From contig PUQB01000076.1 in the NCBI GenBank assembly GCA_003024785.1, positions 62,001-126,000 of the forward strand: 64,000 bases of DNA, in the 5' to 3' direction. The stretch is from Selaginella tamariscina. Lineage: Eukaryota > Streptophyta > Lycopodiopsida > Selaginellales > Selaginellaceae. The notes beneath the pieces are model-generated. The model worked only from the letters and a program-made list of their open reading frames with translations, was not told the origin of the DNA and did not search any database. Each line of letters opens with the position of its first letter. Position 1 is the first letter of the stretch. Shown piece after piece: positions 1 through 13,500 of this stretch. Position numbers and translations under genes: made by a program.

Positions 1-958
1 ATCTTCAGCCGTTAGGTTTCATATGAACGTTCAGATGATGTTAACAAGCTACACTCGTCCCCTTAAAAGATTGTAAGATATATATCGCTGCAGTTTGGTC
101 TTAAGGATTTTATTGAATAGTATCGATTCTCAAATACAGTAATTACCAAAACTAATTAAATGAATTAAGAATGATAAATTCAAACTGCACCAATTTATAG
201 TTAACTTATTTAAGTAAATACATTATTAGTTACACGCTTGCACTGCAATACAATAGTTAATTTTTAAATTAATTCAAACTTAGTCAAACTTAATTCAAAC
301 AAGTCCTTAAACATCTCAAACCTCATCACTCAATGTTCATGTTTAGTAGAGCAACATGTAAAGCAAGTCGTCGTCTCATGTTTACTGTATCCTCTTTACA
401 TATTTATAAGTTTATCTCTGTGTAAGGATCGTACGGAATATAATATATTTACTGAGTTGGCATATAGTGTGACATGGATGCAAACATGAATGTTAAACGT
501 TAGGATTAAGCCGATGTTAGCGTGGTTTTCTTGTATATAAGTAAAGGTTTCTCTTATAGATCTTTCAGGTTGAATAGAAAGTCTTTTCATTAGTTGTGTA
601 TTTCCTATTCGATTTTCTTTAGTCTTCTATGCCCAATTCAAACTTTGAACTATCCGACTAGGTTTCTCCACCGATCTTTGTACATTAAAGATGCAGACAA
701 GTTCTTTCTGAAATGAACGGACGAGATTGTAGATTACGAAGCTTCTTATATCTCGAGGGAAATTATAATTCACTCGTACAGTAATACTTGCATCAAATGC
801 TCTAGTTGATTGAGATAACAATCCAATTATGTTTTAATCTTTTATTTTCTAATAAACTTTATGTTAAATTTAATAATGAATTAAGTAATTTGAAGGCAAT
901 GAGTTATCACATTATAATCTACACTTGGGCAGCATAATGCTCTTATTTAAAACATAAA
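1..958. other. AT-rich intergenic sequence
   Basis: No gene, RNA or repeat was recognised. Short open frames at 396-821 on the minus strand have no recognisable domain and AT-driven composition. Confidence 0.5.
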
Positions 959-959
959 T

Positions 960-1640
960 TAAAAGCAGATAAAAAGCATAAGATTACTAGGGCTAAATGA
1001 AGAATTTAAACCTTGCATCACTCTTATTCTCTTTCTAGCAAGAGAATCCCTTCGAATAAGCTGTCCTTGAACATATTCGTTTGGATAGTCCCTAGCACCC
1101 CAGATAGACTGGGCTTTCAGGATATCAGTTCGATCCAATTGGCGCTTACATTTGGTATGGAAACATAATAGACTGTGTATCATTCGAGTGCTTCAGTTTT
1201 AAAATATGACCAGTCTCATGGATTGCTGCAGTCTCTACGTCGTACATATCGGGCTCCTCATGATGGCACCTTGTATACCAGTTGTAACAAGGGTTAAAGT
1301 GTATAAAAGAAGACTGAAGAGCATCAGACTGTTAGGATGTGAGCATGTCGTCTGTTACGTTCTCCAGATGCAATTTAATTGTAAGCTGGTGGTCTTCATC
1401 TATGCTAACTTCACTGAAGTTAACCTGAATAAATTTACTCCATGTTTGAAATGCATTTGACACTGCTGTTTCAAAATCCTCCTGAGATATTGTTTTTGGC
1501 AATGGCCCAGATTCATCAAAGGAAGTCCTTATTTTGTGTAGTTGTATGGTTGTAATAATAAACTGCAGTTGGTAGGGACAAACGCTGCTACCATCACAAT
1601 CATTAAAATTATAATCTTTTGAAGTAATGCCTAAGAAGAA
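960..1640 (-). pseudogene. Matrix metalloproteinase (matrixin) pseudogene, copy 1
   Basis: Plant matrixins are secreted or GPI-anchored zinc endopeptidases. Read on the minus strand, the segment about 1500-1330 gives the early catalytic part (EDFETAVSNAFQTWSKF). 1300-1160 gives the zinc site, with HETGH at 1206-1220 followed by LKLKH, so the Gly before the third zinc ligand is replaced. A frame break just after the Met-turn (SIMFPY) moves the C-terminal part (RQLDRTDILKAQSIWG) into another frame, ending near 960. A weak hydrophobic N-terminus may lie at 1560-1640. It is clearly homologous to the copy at 19231-20042. The frame break and the altered zinc site indicate a dead gene. Confidence 0.7.
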
Positions 1641-1792
1641 ATTAAAGGCTTAGAAGAAGATAAAACAGAACCGAAGAGATTCCATCTCTTCGACAAAGAT
1701 GGACCGTAGGACGATATAATCTTAAATTAATTTGGGAGCTACCTTAATAATTTAACATTTAAATTATTATTGTGTATAAATTTAACTAAGCA

Positions 1793-1995
1793 GGTAAGGT
1801 TTCATGATATATACTATGTATATAGGCCATGTACTCTGGAGGTGCCATGTGGCACTAGGATTCAAGCACACTAATCTAGGCATTGGTTAATCTGGGCACC
1901 ATGATTTACTTAGCACCAAGAGTGCTAATCCTAACACAAACACTTAATATAAATACCTTGTATAATTGAATCATATTTATTATTCACACCTCTCT
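1793..1995 (+). repeat. 5' LTR of the gypsy element
   Basis: It shares long blocks with 6111-6323, including GGAGGTGCCATGTGGCACTA and the stretch up to TATAAATACCTTGTAT, which looks like the LTR TATA box. The first base differs from the expected TG. The 3' limit is approximate. Confidence 0.8.
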
Positions 1996-2041
1996 CGTTG
2001 GGAGATGTTAAATAATCCTTTGAAAGCTTAGTTTTTTTTTT

Positions 2042-3000
2042 GTGTTCTTTTTATTTCCCTTTCTCCTTGTTGTTTTTGTTCGTGATGGCAAACAAAGAAA
2101 GGTGGTTGTAGTTGTCCGATGCATTGCAATTGAGTGTGGCGAATTAGACTGCTCTCATGCCGAAAATTCATCAAGGTATGTAGCAAAATGCCAATATGCC
2201 ACAGAGTGCCAATCCACACCTTTTGTGTTCAAATCCACGTGTTTGTCCAGAGTTCTTCAAGGGGGAGGTTGGAGCAGACCCATTGGTGGGAACACTTTCA
2301 AGAGATTGTTGACTACCATGGATGGTCTGAATCCCAACAGTTGCAAGAGTTTTTAACATGTCTATAAGGACTTGCCTTGCAATGGTATAATGGTGTCTCC
2401 ATTCTTGATTGACAAGATTGGAACATCTTGTTCCAACGATTCAAACAAGTTTTTAGTAAGCCCAAGGATTCCGCTGCAACTTTTTGTGAGCTTCATGACT
2501 TGAATCAAGTGTCGGGAGAGACCATTTAACGATTTGGGATCAAGTTTTGAAACTTGGTCAATCGTGCAGATCTAAGCATGATAGAACGAGTACGATTGGG
2601 CTTGTTGTGGCTGGCTCTTCGCCCTAATTTGGCTGGCTTGGTGGGATTTGGTCCTTTAACTGTGGAAGAGGCCTTGCAGATTGCACAACGATTTGAGAAT
2701 TCATTGCAGCACAACGTGTGTATCCTGTACCGGCACTTATTCCTGGAACTTCTTCGACATTTGATCATGTTCCAATGGAAGTGGGTGTTGTTCAGATGGA
2801 GGACAAGTCCTCAAGCCACAGGAAGGGTCCAGGCCAAGTTGCTAGTTGGCATGGTCGTGGTCGTGTGGGCGGAACATTCATTGCTACAAGTGTCGAGGTT
2901 GGGGACATGTTGCACGAGTATGTGCAAATTAACATCAAGTAACTGCCATCGAGATTGAAGAAGAAGTTGAGACACTTCCTCAACCGGAAAACGGGGAGTA
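2042..3000 (+). pseudogene. gag remnant with CCHC zinc knuckle
   Basis: The frame is broken several times. The clearest element is the nucleocapsid zinc knuckle at 2882-2927, spaced C-X2-C-X4-H-X4-C (CYKCRGWGHVARVC). Upstream, a gag-like stretch around 2560-2720 (RVRLGLLWLALRPNLAGL) precedes it at the expected distance. Confidence 0.65.
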
Positions 3001-3399
3001 ATGCATGGGGTGTCAGAGGACCCATGCACTAGGCATACTACACCACCTCTGAAGAATTTGATTCCTGCACATGGTCAACACTTCCCCAAAGCACCTTTGT
3101 TCTTCCATGCTTGTGCATGCATAGGGGTCTCAAGTGAGTTATCGGACACCGAGCGTTTTATGTTTATGTTCTTAGACATGGTAGAAGGAACTACTATTTC
3201 AATCCTGGTGGACTCCAGATTCGGTATATCTTTTATCAATTGATTAGTAGCTGAGTCCTTGCACTTGCACATAATACCTGTCGAGCGGACTTTGAAGGTA
3301 GTGTTTGCTGATAAGAAGTTCTTTGCTTGATCACATCGAATTGCACACGTGCATGTGGTGTTACGAGGATACCATCATATACTTCCGTTGTGGGTGATG

Positions 3400-5740
3400 C
3401 TGAGCCAAGTCCATGACATCATCCTGGGTGTCAATTGGCTCTATGCGGTCAAGGCAAAATGTGATTTTGAGGCGTATCTCAGGATGCCCCCCATTGCAGG
3501 TTACAGGACATGCACCGCATGGCATGGCGGCGAAATTGCAGGGCATTGTGGCGCTTAAGGAAGAGCCTTCTCCAAAGCAATGCACTAAGGACATCAAGGA
3601 CTTGTTGGCGAGGTATCCGAGTCTATTCAAACTCATTGTAGGAGCTGCAAATCCCTTGTTGACTACTCAACATCACATTTCGACTGGTACAACTCACCCG
3701 ATCAGGATGGGGCTCAGGTGACGTTCTCCAAAGGAGAAGGATATTCTGAATCACTGTGTGAGGGAGATGCTAGAGTTGAAGGTGATACGTAAGTCCTGAA
3801 GTCCGTGGGCAGCAAAACCACACCTAATTCCAAAGCCAGATGGGACTACACGTTTCACTATTGATTCAGGCCATTAAATATGTTTCTGTTCCAGATTCAT
3901 ATCCACTACCGAGGGTGGATGATTTGGTCGATGCATTGGGGAATAGCTGGTACTTCACTATCCTTGACATGGCTTTAGGTTATTGGCAGATCCTTATGGC
4001 TCCTGAAAATGCAGCAAAGACAACATTTCAAACACCATTCGGTTTGTACAAATTTACGGTTATGCCATTTGGGTTAGTCGGGGCTCCAGCAACCTTCTAG
4101 TGGATGATGGACGAGCTATTGGAGGGCTTTGAAGAATTTGCATATGTGTATATTGACGACCTTCTGATTCACTCTGTTACATGGGAGGAGCACCTTCAGT
4201 AGCAGCGATTGGTGCAATACGAGCTGAAGTTGAAAGAGCAAAAGTGCAAGTTCGAATGTACCTCCTTGAAGTACTTAGAATTCATCATCACGGCAGAGGG
4301 TGTGAAGCCGGATCTTGAGAAGACCTTGGCTGTATGAGAATTTCCTGCTCCTGAGTCAGTGGTGGAGTTGCAGCGGTTCTTGGGGAAGGTGACATACCTA
4401 GTGAGGTTTATTCCGCGGTTCTCAAATCTGACAACCCCATTGCGAGAATTGTTAAAACAAGGAGCTCAGTTCCTGTGATCCAAGAAGTGTCAAAAGGCGT
4501 TCAAGGATATTAAGGCACTACTGGGATCTTCACTAGATCTGTTGCAGGAGACTCCCGATGGTCAACGATACCTGATCGCTTATGCAAGTTGGAGCCTTAG
4601 TGATGCAGAAAAAAATTATTCCACCACGGACGAGGAATGTCTAGCAGTCGTATGGGCCTTTCAGAAGTTCCATGCGTATTTGCATGGCTCCGATACATTG
4701 ATGGAAACCGATCATGCTGCAGTCAACTCGATCATGAAGAGGAGGAATGTGATGGGAACGTTTTGCAAGGGTATCGTTTTCGGGTTGTTCATCACCTAGA
4801 TCTAGCATGGTGGACATAGACACTTATCCCGAGCTCCTGTGGTAGTGGCACCCCTATGGCATTGTTGCCGAACGCCCTCCCTAATCGTGTCCTTCCGAGG
4901 CGACAAGACATTATGGAGGCCAAGATGGAGCCATGGATCATGAGGTTGCATGAGGTTTTGAGTAGTGAGGCACCCTGCGAGAATCTTAACTTTCATACAT
5001 ATGCACAATCTTTCAAACTGATGGATGACATGCTTGTGTTTGTTGGAGATGGTTCTGAGTGTCGTGTGGTGGCACTACCAATTTACATTAACTCTTGGTT
5101 GTAGTTCTTTCATAACAACCCAATGTCCGAACACATGGGATTCCAACGATGCCTTGAGAGGATTCAGCAACACTTGGTATTGCCTCAATTGCAATAAGAC
5201 CTGCATGAGTACATTTATATGTGTCAAAGTGTCAACGGCATAATGTGTCCACACTTCCTCCTGCTACAACCCTAAAGCCAATTCGAGTTTCTCGCCCCTT
5301 TAAGCTAGTAGCTTATAATATCATGGGACCATTTGCTAGATGCTACAGCAACTTTTATCATCAAGTTCATGCTAGCTCAAGTGGTGTTGAGGCATTGATC
5401 TCGAATGAATTTTATCAAATCAAGGACTGGGCCTAGCAGCGAAAGCAGTAGCTTTGTTGATGCGACGGTTGCAGATCCGACAATCCTTTACCTCAACGTA
5501 TCATCATGAGACTGATGGTTTGGTGAAGCGGTTAACAAAACTTTCAAAGTTATGCTTGCCAAGTATGTGAGTATGTGAGTCTTGACCATACGATTGGGAT
5601 ATGTGACTTTCATATCTCCATTTCACTTATGTTTCAGCCCCTCACAAGTCAACAGGGATTTCCCTGTTCAAAGCTTTGTATGGTCGTGAACCTATTGTCG
5701 CAGCAGGCATCACTCTTCACGAGGCACGGTATATGGATGG
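3400..5740 (+). pseudogene. pol remnant: RT, RNase H, integrase
   Basis: Reverse transcriptase motifs are visible at 3895-4170: YPLPRVDDLV, FTILDMALGYWQI, MPFGLVGAPATF and the catalytic YIDD. RNase H-like sequence follows at 4540-4740 (YSTTDEECLAVVWAFQKF). An eroded integrase region lies at about 5080-5740. Stops inside the RT, for example right after the ATF motif, and shifts between domains break the polyprotein. Confidence 0.8.
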
Positions 5741-6110
5741 GCGTATGTGGTTAGAGCATTTGATCCAAGTCCTTCCTCTGTTGTATGCTTAAGTGGAGAA
5801 CAGTTAGCTCGGCACAAGAGTATCAGCGTCAAACTTACAATCAACGACATCGAACGCCACCTAATATTAAGTGGGAAATTTGGTTCTCGTCAAGTTTCCA
5901 AGGCTAGGGATCAAACACATAGTAGGGCTTCAGCCGCGATGAGTTGGGCCTTAGAGTGTTGAAAAAGTTGGGACACAAGTGTATTGCTTAAAGCAGCGTG
6001 ATGGTGTTCGAGAGTCACAACATGTCGTCATGTGTGTTGACCATTCCACCAACGGACACTCATCCAGGACAACCTTGATAAGCAAACATCATGTCTTGAG
6101 AGGGGGATGG

Positions 6111-6323
6111 TGTAAGGTTCCATGGAATATACTACGTATATACCACATATACTGCCATGGAGGTGCCATGTGGCACTAGGATTCAGGCACACTAATATGG
6201 GCACTAGCTAATATGGCACCATGATTACTTGGCACCAAAAGTGCTAATCCTGGCACAGACACTTAGTATAAATACCTTGTATGAGTTAGACATAATCGAA
6301 TCATATTTGTTATTTACACTCTC
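6111..6323 (+). repeat. 3' LTR of the gypsy element
   Basis: It starts TGTAAGGTTC directly after the polypurine tract and ends near CTCTCA. It is the partner of 1793-1995 with many substitutions and small indels, so the insertion is old. Confidence 0.8.
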
Positions 6324-7559
6324 AAAAATATATTAATAATGGCTTTAGTAATGCCACAGACAGTGAATAACAAGGATGAATTCAATAAGATAAATTAATC
6401 ATGCATATTGTAATTAAAATGGGCATATATAGAAAATGAAATATAAAATAATATAATTAATACTATAGTTTTAATTCTTATTTAATTATTTAATAAATAT
6501 ATATTTAAATCTTTCTTTAAATATATTATTTTAAAGAATATTTCTTTAATATTAAAAAATGCTAATTAAGAATTTAAAATTGTTAAATATTAAGAAACGA
6601 ATGCTCATTTTAATTACAACGTGCATAATTTAAAAAAATGCATTTGTAGATTCTAATAAACTAGGCACTTGTAGAAACTATGTAATGATATATTATTTTA
6701 ATATTTATTTTTCTCGCAGATATCTTGGATTAAACAAGTTTATGCTCTACTAAATCTGCTAAGAATATATGAATGTGTGTGTATGTGTGGGTGTATATAT
6801 ACTTATATAAGTGGTGCGTGCGCGTGCGAGAGAGAGAGAGAGCTTATGTTCTGGTATGAATAACTAAACCTGCCAAGAACATAAGTATAATTGTGTATTG
6901 TGTGTGTGCGCTTATGATCCATATATGTTGAATGTGATATGGATATGTAAGCCCATGTGCATTGCATGTGTGTGCGCGTTGTGTGTGAGAGAGAGAGGAG
7001 CCAGTTAACAATTAGAAACATCTTTCAGGTTTACTGCGTGTTAAAATGGCATTATTTATAAGCATCTTGTTATATAATATCGTATCAATAATATAATAAA
7101 TATGAAAGATGTGAAAAATTATATTTTAAAGTTTCTTAAATTACTTATTTTAATATTACAATGTATTCGTTTTAACGAATTGTACACTTAATCTTCTATA
7201 AAAAGAAAAAATTGAATTAACATTAAAGAAATTTATATAACTATTGGCATTGTGTGTATAAAATAGTTTAAATATTATCACATAAACTGTTTAACGAGAG
7301 AGGATTGTCGCTGAATAAAATTTTATACAGCTAATCTCATACAACAAAAATCGTTCAATCTAACCTCAATCCTGCTTCACTTGTTGATCTTGTGTCTCCG
7401 GAGCTGCACGTCCTGATTAATCTAACAGCACTTGCGACGACCTTATTGAATCAATTATTAATACACACACGCACAATGTTTGATACTCTTATGTATATAG
7501 TCCTATATAATACCCAAGTCCAAAACCTCACTGGTAGTATATATATCCCTCTCTCTCAC
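6324..7559. other. AT-rich intergenic sequence with microsatellites
   Basis: No gene was seen. Mixed (GT)n/(GA)n tracts lie at 6770-6845 and 6895-7000; the surrounding sequence (CTAARCCTGCYAAGAA-type) is partly repeated, suggesting a local tandem duplication. Confidence 0.5.
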
Positions 7560-10500
7560 TCACACACCACACACCTTGGAACCGAACCGAACGGAAGGTT
7601 GGCTTGCATGAGCAGCTAAAGGACCTTGAGCTTTGGATACTTTGTTTAATGCATTCTCGAGCTGGGCAGTTGGCAGCTATATAACAAGAAAAGATAAATT
7701 AAAATAAGAGAGATTAAAAGATTTGACAACTGAACACTCAATATACAACATAATAGCAAGTATTCATCAATATAAAACAATTATTATAAATGTATATATG
7801 CGCATATACCTGTAGCAGCACACGGAAAGAATGTGAGCAGTCTCACTAGCACATTTTAAGAATCCCACCCATAGTTGCTGAGTTTTCCAAATCTAAAGCA
7901 TCAACCGTACCTTGTAACACTTAACTTTCTCTCTCTCTCTCTATATATGTGTGTGTGTGTGTGTCACACTGTGTGTGGATAGTATCAGATATTCTTACTT
8001 GTTTGTTGACAAGCCTCAACAATATGTCCATCACAAAGTCCACCTACATTAGCCACATAAATTAATTCAATAGTTTACTAAATAGTGATTAGATTAACAA
8101 AATAAAATACTGTATCATTATAAATAACAAAATTAATTAGTTTCTACAGACCAAGAGCGGAATGTTCCAACAGCTTGAATGACAGTCCGCATAAATAGCA
8201 TAGGAAGTGGTGTTTGTTCAACCTGCATATTAATAAAATAAAAAGAGAAAGCTTTCAAGTTTTATATAGAAACACTTCTGTGTGTAATTTATATTCATAG
8301 AAGTAGGATTGTATACACTATATATAGTTAGACTTTTACCAGCTGATTTAACACTTTCGCAAGTACGTGTTTGAAAACACTGCGTTGTTGTAGGCATGCA
8401 GAACATGCATCCGTAACCTGTACGAAGTGTATTGTAAAAAATATAGCATACATAAATACGCACGCACAACACACACACACACACACACACACACATTATG
8501 CAATATTTTTTTTATTAGATTGACTAGAATATCACCTTTTTCAAGGGGACTGAATCTCGCTGTGGGTCTATACCATGAATTGCAATTAGTACCTCCTCAG
8601 GTGTCAAAGCTGGACCATTATGGGCAGATCCCTGCGTATAGCTTATTAGCATATTCACATAGTTAACACCCCCCCCCTCTCACGCACGCACGCACGACAC
8701 ATTCGTTCTCACGTAACACTTCTATATACGTGTGTGCAAGGATCTACACATCAAAATCTGCTTGATAACTCTCAAACTTAAATAATAACTATCATTAAAC
8801 AATAGATCAACCTGTAAAATGCGAGCCAATGCAATTTGAAACTTGTCTGGCGTTAAGTCGACCAAGCGTGGGAAGATAGGCAGGACCTATAAAACATAAA
8901 TAATCAATAAGAGAAATTATACACGTTTTATTTATTTTTTTACTAGCAAATACATGGTTCCGTACACACTTAGTTAGTTGTAAAATGAATGTAAGAGTTT
9001 ACCTCATCTTTCGATAATGATGATAAAATTGGAATAAGGAATACAGGATCCTGTACAAATAAACAGCACGTTGATACACATGTATGAGAGAGAGAGAGAG
9101 AAAGACCTTGAGCTTAGTTTCATGAAGCTGCTTGACTGTGTTAATGAGTTCCGGAGAAGGCGTGGTCCCTTCAGTCAAAACATTAACAACCTGCTAAAGA
9201 CACTTTAATATAATTGTATACACAAGAATATAACATACAAAACGTTTTAAAACATACCTGCATATGTATAATGCATGTAACACAGGGACTTGCATGCCAA
9301 AATGGACATAAGCTACGGGACTAAAATATTGCATACCTACTACAACATTATTAAGATTTTCTCTCTTTATAATAAATAACTCCCTGTCTCACACTTTATT
9401 CATAAGGTTTACTACAATTACTTTATATTACGTATCTAAGTTCGATTACCTGGAGTAACAAATTTTCACTGCCAGGTGGCGGGTCAGATATTATCTTCAG
9501 AAGCTCGGGTGAAGCTTGTCCTACGGTCCGGATCAGTACAGGAATTTGCTTGTGTATTGAATGCTTAACAGGTTTTACAGATTTTGCATAGACCTTAAAC
9601 AGTTCTCCAAACAGTGTGTGTTTCTGCACAAAACCGCACGCACGCAAACACACATTCGTTATAAGTATCCTTTTTATAATGGCCATAATTACCATGATGT
9701 AATATCTGCGTGTAATCTGCGTATGGCGTGCTATGTGTGAGATATATGAAGCTAACCTTAATACAAAGCCCAAAATAAAGAGACATGCAACGTTGAGCTT
9801 CTGCTACAGATGGTCCCTGTGGCTTCCCATCTCTTCCTGTAACAATATCATAATAGCAAGTGAGTATATGAAAATGTTACGAATACACAAGAAAATATTG
9901 ATATATTAACATTTTTGATCGATCTTATAATCAAACCTTAATATGCGATACTTACCTGCGGTGTATTCTCTTCTTGGCTTACACTAGTAACAGTGTGCAT
10001 CATGTGACTGGCGAAGTCTTCAATTTTTTGAGAAATAGCAGCCACTTGATAAAGCTTGTTCGCAACCTGAAATGGTAGAAATAAAAATAGTTAGTATTAT
10101 CAAAATACAATATCGTATTCATAGATAGATAAGATAAAATTGATTCATTAAGCGTTAATCTATGTGTACGTACCAGACGAATTGCTTTAGTCCGCAGATC
10201 TTCAACCTCATGCACGGCACACTGCAACAGTATGTAAAAAAATAATATAATAAAGAAAAGGCTACACACTTATAGAGGGTATAGTATCTAGGTGTGAAGA
10301 GAAGACTTACGGCTAAAGCCATATCCAGGCATTTCTCGCGAACAGCTGGTCGTTGCAAAATAAGACTCCATAAAACAGTCAAGCCTTGAGTTATCCGGTC
10401 ACTGGTCAAACATAATATATGTACATGGTGATGAACCTGTGATATTATAATATTAATATTTTTCAAACCGTACCTAGTATCGTTTTCCGGTTTGCATAGG

Positions 10501-13500
10501 CTGTCTAAGATCTGAAAAGCTCCATTTGGTAATAGAGGAGCCTCACAAAGCAACTTGCCTAGAGACCTGTCTGTAGTAGGCAACGTGTCCTTCAGTGCAT
10601 GAGCCTGCTTAAACAAATTTAAGTAGCAACACATATATTACGAGAGAGAGAGAGACTTACCAGTGACAGGAAGAAACCATCATACGTCCTCAGAGTGAAT
10701 TCACTTTCACTTTCAGCAATGTGCCTCGCATAAAGTTCATAAAGAACGTGCATGGCAAGTTCATGGCCCTTTACAAAGACAAAACTTATGTTCTATAGCG
10801 ATTCAAACAGTTAAACCTCTCTTACCATATTATTTGCGTAGTCAGCAAGTATGTGCTTTTGTAAAGTTTCCAAATCCTCCGCAGACTGGTAAAGCATAGA
10901 GTTAGTAAGGCTCTCGAGCACCATCATAACAATTTGTATCGTTGTGTGTATGTAAATACACACACACCACAACACACACCTGAGAACTTAAGCGTGCTAA
11001 TAAGGCTATCCTTAATTCACCACCTCCAGCAGCCATAATTGATTTATGTCCTTCCAGTATACGCATCAAAGAGGATTTGCCAAGTGCAACCCTTTCTTGA
11101 ATCGTGAGAGGCACAACCGGGACAAATGTCGGTCCAGAAGCTACAATAGATAAGAATATATGTTTATCAATATACACATTACCAAGATCATCTACTAGTT
11201 TATGATAAGTACCATCACTAAGAAGTATACGTACATTAAGCTACTTATAATATATTAATAAATCCAATATATTAAAAGTTATGCAGCTTATTAAAACTCT
11301 GGATTACATACTCATACAACACATAGTGCACGCGCGCGCGCACACACACAATATACTTACGTTGTTCTTGTTTCACCAAAGTCATCTGATGGTGGTTCAT
11401 AAGATGACGGAGCAGGACGAGACGGAATATCCTCGTCCGGTTCTTGTTTGATCTGTGGATATACAGACTCCGGTCTAACAACGGAAGACGTTCGTAACGA
11501 CGCCCTAGGATCCCTACTGTTCACAGCTGGTGGAGGTGTTTGCTCCACTTTAACAGGGGCACGTAATAATGGAGGCTGATGTGTCTCTTCATGCCTTAAC
11601 TCCTGCTTAACCTCCTGTTTAATGTTAACAGGGGCGATGGACGACGGGGATCTAGACGACGAGGATCCTACAACCAAAAGGTTAGAACCACTACAGTGGT
11701 GTGTGCGAGAGAGAACATCTTCACTCTGGGATGCTTGTCTATAAATAAAAATACATAATGAATATATAAACATATATGTGTATACATACTCTTCGTGGGT
11801 CACGACGAGCATCGGCGGGAAACGACTCAAATGGCGGTGGAAGTGGAGGAGGAACTGGAGCCATCTTCTCGGGAGGATCAGATGGTGCAGATGGAGGCAG
11901 ATTTTGCATGTTAAACATCACCAGTTCCGCTAGTGTGTCAATTGGAAGCCTCGACATGAGCATATCAATATTCCCTGCGAAATACATCATGTTATATGCT
12001 ATATAAATAAATACGTATAGTATACAACTCATAATAATATACCTGTGTCCCCTTGCGCAGCTAAACCCTCAAACATCTGTATCATCTGCTGGATGGGAGG
12101 TAGTGTTGGTCCTGTATATCGCAAATCATTAAGCATAGCCGATTAATAACTCAACAAATAGTTGAATCACCTGAACCATTTGCAGATGCCAATGCTTGAG
12201 TCAAGTCCTGTTGCTGGTGGTTGTACTGGAAAAAAGAAAAAATTTAAAGAAAAATAAGAGAGTAATCAAGACGGATAAACATGTGTATATATCACAACAC
12301 CATCTAAATTTATTCATAGATCAATAATATATGTAGCATTATGTAATGATATGTACGCAACCTGAAGGCGGAGGCGTGTTCCGTAAACGTTTCACAAACT
12401 CTTCTTCACCACCATTTTCCTGTGGTCTTTTCCGTGGGTCATTCAGAATTCTCTCATCCTGTATGGGTTAATAAATCAGATAGATACCACACACATGTGA
12501 GAGTTATCAATATACATGTATACTTCTATAACTAAATAGGTATAGTATATAAAAAATACATAAATGTAACTATATAAGTGCCGTATACAGACACACGCAT
12601 ATACATTCCAGTGAGTTGCTTACCCTTGTTCGAATCGGACGTGAATCCCTCTCGGAGCTCCTTAGGTTTCTCTCCACCGTAGATTCGGTTGCATCTCCAC
12701 CACTCATCTGGCGCAACGCAGTATTGAGACGCTCTTTCCACTGTCACGTAGCAAACAACAGAATAATATTAATACCGAGTCGAGTTTCATATGAAGCATG
12801 ATCAATTAAAGAAAACGAACACGAAAGGACTATATGTGCATATGTAACCATGTATACACACATATATGCATACGCACCAAACAAATGCATTTATGTGACG
12901 GATGTATAAGGTCGCTTACCGGTCCAGCAGAAGCATGTGTACATTTTAAGAGCTGAACATAAGCATTCTTTAAAGCACTAACAACGCTAGCTTGAGCACC
13001 TTTAATGGCTTCAGAACTGGGTCCCAAAGACAGCAAAACCGGAAGAACACGCCCATAAAACGAAGGCCTCTTTTTCGCAATTGCTGCCAAGCTGCTCATG
13101 CCCTTTTAAGAATTCATTTAATTGATGTCTAAAACGTAAATATGTGTGTATACATATACTAACAGGTTTAATGCCGTGAGTTTACCTGTTTATGAGAACA
13201 ATGGCGACCGGACCAGGAAGTGTAGAAAAATTCTGCCTAAGTTGGTTCATCAAAAGATTAAGTGCTTTGCCAGCTTCCTGAAAGTTTGAATGTATTGTAC
13301 ACTATTATTTATCATAGTAGATATCTGTATGTATTTATATATATTGTTATACACATGAATATCTGGTACCTGGCCCATAGCAGCAGCATCTAAAAGTGGG
13401 TGTCCTGAAACAATCCAAGCTAAATTAACTCCTTTTACACCTGCAGAAAATAATAAATATTTCAAGGAGAATATGTACATGTTCTCATTCAAATATGCAA

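Larger units (their letters stand above)
1793..6323 (+). mobile_element. Degenerate Ty3/gypsy LTR retrotransposon
   Basis: Two diverged direct repeats of about 210 bp (1793-1995 and 6111-6323) bound a 4.1-kb interior. The interior has, in order, a gag zinc knuckle, protease region, reverse transcriptase, RNase H and an integrase remnant: the gypsy order. A purine-rich tract (6099-6110, GAGAGGGGGATGG-like) sits directly before the 3' LTR as expected for second-strand priming. Many in-frame stops and shifts show that it is inactive. I found no convincing target-site duplication or primer-binding site. Confidence 0.85.

Noticed and set aside
396..821. Two 64-codon minus-strand frames
   Set aside because: No domain, no splice context, and composition matching the AT-rich background.
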